A stretch of DNA of 7,164 bases. Origin: CAYFUL01 sp964346375 (GTDB taxonomy: Bacteria > Bacillota > Clostridia > Tissierellales > Peptoniphilaceae). How positions within the stretch are numbered: position 1 is the first letter of the stretch; the number at the start of each line of letters is the position of its first letter. The stretch is taken from contig CAYFUL010000068.1 of assembly GCA_964346375.1 (NCBI GenBank), positions 1 through 7,164 of the forward strand, read 5' to 3'. This document shows positions 1 through 5,335 of this stretch, one piece after another. The position numbers were made by a program, and so were the translations under genes. The notes under the pieces are model-generated. The model made no database searches. It was not told where the DNA came from and was given only the letters and a program-made list of their open reading frames with translations.

Positions 1-382
1 TGTAGTAAATGAAAATGATACTATATCAACATTTGAAATAAAATTTGGAGATAATGACACCCTATCTGCAGTAGTTGCCAGAATGATAGAGGCGGATTTG
101 TTAATTCTACTATCAGATGTTGATGGACTATATACAGATAATCCAAAGGACAATCCAGATGCTAAATTAATTGAGGAGGTAACAGACCTTAGTAGTGTTG
201 CAAGTATGGCAAAGGACACTGATTCAAATGTAGGTACTGGTGGAATGATTACAAAAATTAGAGCAGCAGAACTCTGTATGGAAATGGGAATTGCAACTGT
301 AATTACCAATTCTGACGATTTAACTAATATTAGAAGAATAGTAAAGGGGGAGAATATTGGTACAATTCTTAGAAAACAATAG
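1..382 (+). CDS. proB: Glutamate 5-kinase, C-terminal part (5' end outside window)
   Basis: Phosphorylates glutamate to gamma-glutamyl phosphate in the cytoplasm, the first and normally proline-inhibited step of proline synthesis. The open frame starts at base 2 and shows the last 126 residues, beginning VVNENDTIST and continuing FGDNDTLSA, both typical of the amino-acid kinase (AAK) fold of ProB. Next come the nucleotide-site motif SDVDGLYTDNP and the GTGGMITKIRAAELC motif. The protein stops soon after the IGT element that closes the AAK domain, so it lacks the C-terminal PUA domain found in E. coli ProB. The stop is followed by normal proA, so this looks like a natural short form rather than a frameshift. 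An internal ATG at 83 is not the start, because the conserved motifs extend upstream of it. The 3' end overlaps proA by 26 bases, which suggests translational coupling. Confidence 0.95.
   Translation, partial: VVNENDTISTFEIKFGDNDTLSAVVARMIEADLLILLSDVDGLYTDNPKDNPDAKLIEEVTDLSSVASMAKDTDSNVGTGGMITKIRAAELCMEMGIATVITNSDDLTNIRRIVKGENIGTILRKQ
342..356 (+). promoter_or_regulatory. Ribosome binding site that sets the TTG start of proA
   Basis: The purine run GGGGGAG (346-352), preceded by AAA, lies inside the end of proB, four bases before a TTG codon at 357. It is the only good Shine-Dalgarno-like site near the start of the proA frame. The first in-frame ATG comes far inside the conserved protein (codon 58), so this site supports a non-ATG start and coupling to proB translation. 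Confidence 0.6.
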
Positions 383-1619
383 CCTAGTTGAAATTGGGAA
401 AAGGGCAAAAATTGCAGCAAGGGAACTTAGTTTACTCTCTGCAGAAGATAAGGACAAGTTACTTTTTGGAATTAAGGAAGAGTTAGAGAAAAACTTTCAG
501 CTAATTATAGATAAAAATGCAATCGATATGGAAAATGGTAGGGGAGTACTAACGGATGCTCTACTAGATAGACTTGAACTAAACGAAGGTAGATTAATAG
601 ATATGGCAAACTCCATTACAGATGTAGTAAATCTTGATGAAGTTGTTGGTAAAGTTGAAAATATGAAACTTCAAAAAAATGGACTTCAAGTTGGACAGAT
701 GAGAGTTCCAATTGGAGTAATTGCTATAATCTACGAGGCAAGGCCAAATGTAACCCTAGATACTGCAATTCTATGTATTAAATCCTCAAATGCAGTAATA
801 CTTCGTGGGGGAAGCGATGCAGTTAATTCAAATATTGCAATTGCTAATACCATTAGAAGTGCAATTGAAAAGATGGGATACAATCCAGACTTTGTTCAGT
901 TAATTGAAGATACAGATAGAAAAACGGCAGTGGATTTAATGAAACTTAGAGGATATGTGGACCTACTAATTCCACGTGGAAGTGCAGGACTAATAAACTC
1001 TGTACTTGAAAATGCCTCAGTACCAGTACTTGAAACTGGAGTAGGAAATTGCCACGTATATGTAGATGAATTTGCAGATATTAAAATGGCAATAAATATT
1101 ATTAGAAATGCAAAGACTCAAAGAACTGGAGTATGTAATGCAATGGAATCTCTACTTGTTCATAAAAATGTCTCCGATGCATTTTATAAGGAATTAAAAG
1201 AGGCGCTAAAGGAAAAATCTGTAATAGTACATGGTTCAGAGGAGTTTAACGAAAAGTATGTAAATGATTTAGTTGCAACGGAAGAAGACTATGGCAAAGA
1301 GTACCTCGAATATGAAATGAGTGCAAAAGTTGTAGATAGTATAGACGAAGCCCTAGACCATATTGCAAAGTATTCAACTCACCATTCTGATGTAATAGTA
1401 ACTGAAAATTACACCAATGCCATGAGATTTTTAAGGGAAGTTGACTCTGCCTGTGTTTATGTAAATGCATCTAGTAGATTTACAGACGGATCAGAACTTG
1501 GAATGGGAGCAGAGATGGGAATTTCAACTCAAAAGCTTCACGCAAGAGGACCTGTTGGAATTCGTGAACTTACCACAACTAAGTATGTAATTCTTGGCAA
1601 TGGTCAAGTGAGAAAGTAG
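357..1619 (+). CDS. proA: Gamma-glutamyl phosphate reductase (glutamate-5-semialdehyde dehydrogenase)
   Basis: Reduces gamma-glutamyl phosphate with NADPH to glutamate 5-semialdehyde, which cyclises to pyrroline-5-carboxylate for proline synthesis. The protein has 420 residues, the usual family length, and belongs to the aldehyde dehydrogenase superfamily. Visible motifs are PIGVIAIIYEARPNVT (about 118-133), ILRGGSDA (148-155), the PRGSAGL segment (206-212), the catalytic-cysteine motif QRTGVCNAMESLLVH with Cys260, and the C-terminal signature SSRFTDGSELGMGAEMGIST, followed by HARGPVGI. The start is TTG at 357, chosen from the purine-rich site just upstream and the lack of an early ATG. It overlaps proB by 26 bases and is six bases from thrC, so it sits inside one operon. 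No break or missing key residue was seen. Confidence 0.97.
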   Translation: MVQFLENNSLVEIGKRAKIAARELSLLSAEDKDKLLFGIKEELEKNFQLIIDKNAIDMENGRGVLTDALLDRLELNEGRLIDMANSITDVVNLDEVVGKVENMKLQKNGLQVGQMRVPIGVIAIIYEARPNVTLDTAILCIKSSNAVILRGGSDAVNSNIAIANTIRSAIEKMGYNPDFVQLIEDTDRKTAVDLMKLRGYVDLLIPRGSAGLINSVLENASVPVLETGVGNCHVYVDEFADIKMAINIIRNAKTQRTGVCNAMESLLVHKNVSDAFYKELKEALKEKSVIVHGSEEFNEKYVNDLVATEEDYGKEYLEYEMSAKVVDSIDEALDHIAKYSTHHSDVIVTENYTNAMRFLREVDSACVYVNASSRFTDGSELGMGAEMGISTQKLHARGPVGIRELTTTKYVILGNGQVRK

Positions 1620-1625
1620 GTAGTT

Positions 1626-3110
1626 ATGAAGTATAAGAGTACAAGGGGAGATTTTACCGTAGATAATTCCTTAGACGGAATTCTAATGGGTATTGCACCA
1701 GATGGAGGGCTTTTTGTACCAGAGAGCCTTCCAAAATACACAGGAGATCTTGTGGAATTAGGGGAGTTAAAGTATGAGGAAGTTGCCTATAGGGTACTAT
1801 CCCTTATTTTAGACGATATAGATGAAAAAAACCTTAGGGGAATGATTAGTAGAGCCTATTCAGATAAGTTTTCTGCTGAAGACGTACTGGATATTCACAC
1901 CTGTGGAAATATGCACTTTATGGAGCTATACCATGGGCCAACTTCTGCCTTTAAGGACTTTGCCCTTTCCATACTTCCACAGTTTATTTCAGAGGGAATA
2001 AAACAAAGGGGCGTTGAAAATAAGGTTGCAATACTAACTGCAACCTCTGGAGATACGGGGAAGGCTGCCCTTGAAGGATTTAAGGACGTAGAAAATACAG
2101 AGATAATAGTTTTTTACCCACTAGATGGAGTAAGCGATATACAAAAGTACCAGATGATAACCCAAGGTGGAAGTAATACCCATGTAGTTGGAATTAAGGG
2201 GAATTTTGACGATGCTCAAAGGGCGTTAAAGAGTATTTTTAACGACAGGGAGCTTGCAGCTGATTTAAAATCCAAGGGGATTCAACTTTCTTCAGCAAAT
2301 TCCATAAATATTGGACGACTTCTTCCACAAATTGTCTACTATTTTTACGGATATGGAAACCTAGTAAAAAATAAGATGATAAATCCAGGAGATGAGGTAA
2401 ATATTTCAGTACCTACTGGAAATTTTGGGGATATACTTGGGGCATACCTTGCAAAGGAAATGGGACTACCTATAAATAAGCTGATCTGCGCTTCAAATAT
2501 AAATAATGTCCTTACAGAATTTTTTAATACTGGAACTTATAACGCAAATAGAGAGTTTTTCACAACTCATTCTCCATCTATGGATATTCTAGTATCCTCA
2601 AATTTAGAGAGACTTCTATACCTTGCCTCTGGAAGAAACGGAGCTATGGTACGAGAATTTATGGAAAAGTTAAATAATGAGGGTACCTATACCATTGGGA
2701 AAGACCTTTTAAAGGCTCTAGAAGACTTTTCTGCCTACTATGTTGATGAGGTTAGTACTCTAAGTACTGTTAGATCTATTTACTCAAAATTCGACTATTT
2801 AATCGATACTCACACTGCCGTTGCAGTAGATGCTCATAAACAGTACATTGAGGAGCATAGAGATTATAGACATACTCTAATTGCCTCAACTGCTTCCCCC
2901 TATAAGTTTACTTCATCAATTGGAAAGGCATTAAATATTGAAGGGGAAGATGATTTTGTTCTCCTTGAGGAAATTCACAATAAAACTGGAGTAAAAATAC
3001 CACAGAATTTAAAGGGTTTAAATACCTTACCAATTACACAAAAGCTTGCAATAGAAAAGAATGAGATAAAGTCCACAGTAGTAAGTATACTAGTAGGTGA
3101 AAATGATTAG
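1626..3110 (+). CDS. thrC: Threonine synthase
   Basis: Pyridoxal-phosphate enzyme that converts O-phosphohomoserine to threonine, the last step of the pathway. The protein has 494 residues, which fits the longer threonine synthase type (as in E. coli and yeast) rather than the roughly 350-residue Bacillus type. The N-terminal segment YKSTRGDFTVDNSLDGILMG and the APDGGLFVPE motif (about 24-33) are typical. The PLP lysine is Lys110 in HGPTSAFKDFA. A cofactor-binding segment TATSGDTGKAALEGF (138-152), SANSINIGRLLPQ (223-235) and the PTGNFGDILGAY loop (263-274) follow in the expected order. The ATG at 1626 has a modest upstream AGTAGG site. It begins six bases after proA and overlaps thrB by eight bases, so co-transcription is very likely. 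Confidence 0.97.
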   Translation: MKYKSTRGDFTVDNSLDGILMGIAPDGGLFVPESLPKYTGDLVELGELKYEEVAYRVLSLILDDIDEKNLRGMISRAYSDKFSAEDVLDIHTCGNMHFMELYHGPTSAFKDFALSILPQFISEGIKQRGVENKVAILTATSGDTGKAALEGFKDVENTEIIVFYPLDGVSDIQKYQMITQGGSNTHVVGIKGNFDDAQRALKSIFNDRELAADLKSKGIQLSSANSINIGRLLPQIVYYFYGYGNLVKNKMINPGDEVNISVPTGNFGDILGAYLAKEMGLPINKLICASNINNVLTEFFNTGTYNANREFFTTHSPSMDILVSSNLERLLYLASGRNGAMVREFMEKLNNEGTYTIGKDLLKALEDFSAYYVDEVSTLSTVRSIYSKFDYLIDTHTAVAVDAHKQYIEEHRDYRHTLIASTASPYKFTSSIGKALNIEGEDDFVLLEEIHNKTGVKIPQNLKGLNTLPITQKLAIEKNEIKSTVVSILVGEND

Positions 3111-3948
3111 GGTAAGAGTTCCCGCCACAACGGCAAACTTAGGACCGGGATACGACTGTATGGGATTGGCGGTAAAACTCTATAATGATTTTATTTTTGA
3201 GGAAGAAATTGGATGGGAAAACTCTCCAAATAATTTGATCTTTAAATCAATGGAGTATCTATTTGAAAAAGTAGGATATAAGGAGAAGGGAATTAAAATT
3301 ACTGTAGAGGGAAAAGTTCCACAGTCTAGGGGACTTGGCTCAAGTGCAACCTGTATAGTAGGTGGACTTATTGGCGCAAATGAAATCTCTGGAGCAAATC
3401 TTAGTAGAGATGAAATTCTTGAACTGGCTACGGAAATTGAAGGACACCCAGATAATGTTGCTCCAGCTCTACTAGGAGGACTTGTTTCCTCAGTATATGA
3501 TAATAAAGTATACTACAATAGGTACTTAGTAAGCCAGGATTTAAAATACTACTTCCTTGTACCGGATTTTGAACTTTCCACAAAGGCGGCAAGGGAAATT
3601 CTTCCAAAGTATATTTCCCTTGGAGATGCAATATACAATATGTCAAGGTCAGTGCTTATTCCAGATGCCTTTTCAAAGGGAGACTATGAAAGACTAAAGG
3701 TGCTACTAAAAGACAAATTACACCAAGACTATCGTAGGGGTTTAATTCATGGATTTACCCAAGTGCAAAATTCAATAGGAGATTCAGGAATAGTTGCCCT
3801 AAGTGGAGCAGGACCGACTATGTTTGTTATTTCTAAAGGCGACATAAATAAACTACTAGAGAGTATTCTAAAGGAGCATAATTTAAACTGGGCAATACTA
3901 GACCTAGTTCCAGATAATGATGGAGCAAGGATAATCGAGGAGGAATAA
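3103..3948 (+). CDS. thrB: Homoserine kinase (GHMP kinase family)
   Basis: Phosphorylates homoserine with ATP, giving the substrate of the threonine synthase encoded just upstream. Counted from the ATG at 3103 the protein has 281 residues, slightly short but complete for the family. GHMP motifs appear in order: the N-terminal PATTANLGPGYDCMG (7-21), the phosphate-binding loop PQSRGLGSSAT (73-83), EGHPDNVAP (113-121) and the C-terminal SGAGPTMFVI (234-243). A GTG at 3097 is in frame and would add two residues. I prefer the ATG because family members commonly begin close to IRVRVPAT and because AGGTGA lies just before it, although the spacing is short. It overlaps thrC by eight bases, and its stop overlaps the next start as TAATG. 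Confidence 0.96.
   Translation: MIRVRVPATTANLGPGYDCMGLAVKLYNDFIFEEEIGWENSPNNLIFKSMEYLFEKVGYKEKGIKITVEGKVPQSRGLGSSATCIVGGLIGANEISGANLSRDEILELATEIEGHPDNVAPALLGGLVSSVYDNKVYYNRYLVSQDLKYYFLVPDFELSTKAAREILPKYISLGDAIYNMSRSVLIPDAFSKGDYERLKVLLKDKLHQDYRRGLIHGFTQVQNSIGDSGIVALSGAGPTMFVISKGDINKLLESILKEHNLNWAILDLVPDNDGARIIEEE
3937..3947 (+). promoter_or_regulatory. Strong Shine-Dalgarno site for the terminal dehydrogenase gene
   Basis: GAGGAGG at 3937-3943, inside the last codons of thrB, lies four bases before the ATG at 3948. It is the best anti-16S match in the operon. With the TAATG stop/start overlap it points to coupled, efficient translation of the last gene. Confidence 0.6.
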
Positions 3949-4898
3949 TGAGGATAGTTGTACTAGATGGATATACACTAAATCCTGGGGATCTTTCATG
4001 GGAATGCCTTGCAAAATTTGGAGATTTAAAAGTCTACGATAGAACAGAAAATTCTGTTGATGTAATAGTAAGTAGAATTGGAGATGCAGAAATTGTATTT
4101 ACCAATAAAACTCCCCTAGGTAGGGAAGTATTTGAGGCTTGTAATATAAAGTATATTGGCGTACTTGCAACGGGATACAATATAGTTGATGTAGCAGCTG
4201 CAAAGGAAAGGGGAATAGTAGTAACAAATATTCCAACCTATGGTACAGATTCAGTTGCACAGTTTGCAATAGCCATGTTACTTGAAATAACTTCCCAAGT
4301 TGGACACCATGTAAAGAGAGTAAAAGAGGGAGCATGGGCGAAAAATCCCGACTGGTGTTTTTGGGAGACTCCATTAATAGAATTAGCAGGCAAGACTATG
4401 GGAATAATAGGCTATGGTAGAATTGGTAAACAGACGGGAAAAATTGCCTCTGCTCTTGGAATGAATATTATTGCCTATAATGGAGAAGGAAAAACCGGAG
4501 AATCCTTTGTAAGTTTAGATGAGTTATTAAAAAATTCAGACGTAATTGCACTACACTGTCCACTAACTTCAGAGACTGAAAATATAATCAACAGGGAAAG
4601 TATTTCCAAGATGAAGGATGGAGTAATTATTCTAAATAATTCAAGGGGGCAATTAATAGTTGAGGAGGATCTTGCAGAGGCTTTAAATTCTGGCAAGGTA
4701 CTTGGGGCAGGACTAGATGTAGTTCGCAAAGAGCCAATAGATGAGAACAATCCACTATTAAAGGCGAAGAATGTATTTATTACACCCCATATGTCATGGG
4801 CGCCAGTGGAGTCACGAAAAAGGTTATTAGAAATAGCCGTGGAGAATCTTGAGGGATTTTTACAGGGAAATATTGTAAACGAAGTAAAGGCAGTATAA
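3948..4898 (+). CDS. D-2-hydroxyacid dehydrogenase, glycerate/hydroxypyruvate reductase-like
   Basis: NAD(P)-dependent oxidoreductase of the D-isomer-specific 2-hydroxyacid dehydrogenase family, 316 residues, full length and cytoplasmic. The catalytic domain carries LATGYNIVD (73-81). The Rossmann domain starts MGIIGYGRIGKQ with GxGxxG at Gly155/Gly157/Gly160. Expected catalytic residues are Arg233 (NNSRGQLI), Glu262 (RKEPID) and His281 (TPHMSWAP). The TPHxxW form and the N-terminal LNPGDLSW resemble glycerate dehydrogenase/hydroxypyruvate reductase, but the substrate cannot be fixed from motifs. Other members reduce 2-ketoisocaproate, pyruvate or 3-phosphohydroxypyruvate. At the end of the second Rossmann strand (AYNGEGK) an Asn stands where NAD-preferring relatives usually have Asp, so cofactor choice is open. 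As the last operon gene after thrB it may connect to serine/glycine metabolism; this is inference. Confidence 0.85.
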   Translation: MRIVVLDGYTLNPGDLSWECLAKFGDLKVYDRTENSVDVIVSRIGDAEIVFTNKTPLGREVFEACNIKYIGVLATGYNIVDVAAAKERGIVVTNIPTYGTDSVAQFAIAMLLEITSQVGHHVKRVKEGAWAKNPDWCFWETPLIELAGKTMGIIGYGRIGKQTGKIASALGMNIIAYNGEGKTGESFVSLDELLKNSDVIALHCPLTSETENIINRESISKMKDGVIILNNSRGQLIVEEDLAEALNSGKVLGAGLDVVRKEPIDENNPLLKAKNVFITPHMSWAPVESRKRLLEIAVENLEGFLQGNIVNEVKAV

Positions 4899-4907
4899 AC
4901 AAATTGT

Positions 4908-4936
4908 CTTTCAGACTGCCCGCAAAGTTTTATAAT
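4908..4936 (+). promoter_or_regulatory. Possible promoter downstream of the operon
   Basis: A perfect TATAAT (-10) lies at 4931-4936, only 32 bases after the dehydrogenase stop. The hexamer at the right distance (CTTTCA, 4908-4913, 17-base spacer) is a poor -35, and no TGn extension is present. If used, it would give a short RNA reading into the large hairpin, since no forward gene follows until 6509. In AT-rich DNA such a box can arise by chance. Confidence 0.25.
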
Positions 4937-4985
4937 GTAGGGTATTGAAAATTACAGATGTAATAAAAATACTTTTTTATTTAAA

Positions 4986-5039
4986 TGAAGGGGAACCAGG
5001 GGAGAAATAACGCAGTTTCTCCCCTTTGGTTCCCCTTCA
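4986..5039. repeat. Long imperfect inverted repeat (hairpin)
   Basis: The left arm TGAAGGGGAACC (4986-4997) pairs with GGTTCCCCTTCA (5028-5039), and the inner arm GGGGAGAAA (4999-5007) pairs with TTTCTCCCC (5016-5024). They are separated by a small asymmetric bulge and an eight-base loop, about 21 base pairs in all. There is no T tract directly after it on either strand, so it is not a textbook intrinsic terminator. It could still slow or end transcription from the two convergent units, or be the structured core of a repeat. Confidence 0.75.
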
Positions 5040-5053
5040 CCCCTCCTAACCCC
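5021..5053 (-). other. Potential G-quadruplex motif on the minus strand
   Basis: Four C4 runs on the plus strand (5021-5024, 5032-5035, 5040-5043, 5050-5053) give four G4 tracts on the minus strand with loops of 6, 4 and 7 bases. This meets the common G3+N1-7 pattern. Two of the tracts belong to the right arm of the adjacent hairpin, so hairpin and quadruplex would exclude each other. Folding is inferred from sequence only. Confidence 0.45.
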
Positions 5054-5090
5054 TCTCGCTTACTGAAGGAAAGTTTTCTCGGCAAAGGCT

Positions 5091-5131
5091 AAAAATTCCA
5101 AACTCGCTACGCTCAAACATGGAATTTTTTT
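5091..5131. terminator. AT-rich hairpin with T run, possible weak bidirectional terminator
   Basis: AAAAATTCCA (5091-5100) pairs with TGGAATTTTT (5120-5129), a perfect ten-base stem around a 19-base loop. The right arm runs into seven consecutive T on the plus strand, and the other strand carries five T. Its position between two convergent genes fits a terminator serving both, but the stem has only two G:C pairs and the loop is long, so terminating strength is doubtful. Confidence 0.3.
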
Positions 5132-5273
5132 AACGCCTTCACCTCGAAAACAACGTGGGATGGGAATATTATTACGATTATGGGGATTTTTGCAAAGAAA
5201 TATTTTCATTATTTCGTAAGTGGAGATTCGGTAATTAATTTTACCTTTGTATTTAAACGACTCATGGTAGGGT

Positions 5274-5293
5274 GTCGGGCGTCCCCGCCCGAC
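5274..5293. repeat. Short GC-rich perfect hairpin
   Basis: GTCGGGCG (5274-5281) and CGCCCGAC (5286-5293) form a perfect eight-base stem with a TCCC loop. A CCGCGG palindrome follows at 5294-5299. This GC-rich island stands out against the AT-rich flanks. There is no following T run on either strand. It lies about 40 bases beyond the stop of the minus-strand AlaX-like gene. Confidence 0.65.
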
Positions 5294-5335
5294 CCGCGGA
5301 GATAGTACATCGGGAATTTTCAACTCTATAAAAAT

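Larger units (their letters stand above)
4899..5335. other. Intergenic region between convergent genes, no supported coding sequence
   Basis: This is the only long non-coding stretch in the window. It separates the end of the Pro/Thr operon from the 3' end of the minus-strand AlaX-like gene. The first part is AT-rich with a TATAAT box. From about 4986 onward, GC-rich blocks alternate with AT-rich ones, with three inverted repeats and clustered C4 tracts. Translations here are low-complexity, lack known motifs and lack ribosome sites. A minus-strand frame across 5060-5323 would need a TTG start and looks like read-through of repeat DNA. Confidence 0.7.
4986..5335. repeat. Probable dispersed intergenic repeat element
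   Basis: The segment differs in composition from its surroundings and is dense in inverted repeats. It includes the hairpin at 4986-5039, C4 tracts at 5021-5053, an AT-rich hairpin at 5091-5129 containing CTCGCTACGCTC, and a GC-rich hairpin at 5274-5293. It encodes no convincing protein. On the minus strand, part of it would translate as MFERSEFGIFSLC. I recall that string type, without being able to check it, from spurious small ORFs in intergenic repeats of several anaerobic Firmicutes. Boundaries are approximate; I see no clear terminal inverted repeats or target-site duplication, so a MITE assignment is not made. Confidence 0.45.

Noticed and set aside
1246..1470. Minus-strand frame inside proA
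   Set aside because: Antisense shadow of a strongly conserved coding region, with Leu/His-rich low-complexity translation.
4099..4750. Two minus-strand frames inside the dehydrogenase gene
   Set aside because: Both are antisense to an intact, motif-bearing gene and show no family pattern or ribosome site.
4906..4916. Tiny hairpin GTCT-TTC-AGAC after the operon stop
   Set aside because: A four-base stem with no T tract is too short to support a terminator call.
5060..5323. Minus-strand open frame of 87 codons
   Set aside because: It needs a TTG start, has no clear ribosome site, spans the GC hairpin and the AT-rich hairpin, and has no domain-like pattern. It is best explained as repeat DNA that happens to stay open.
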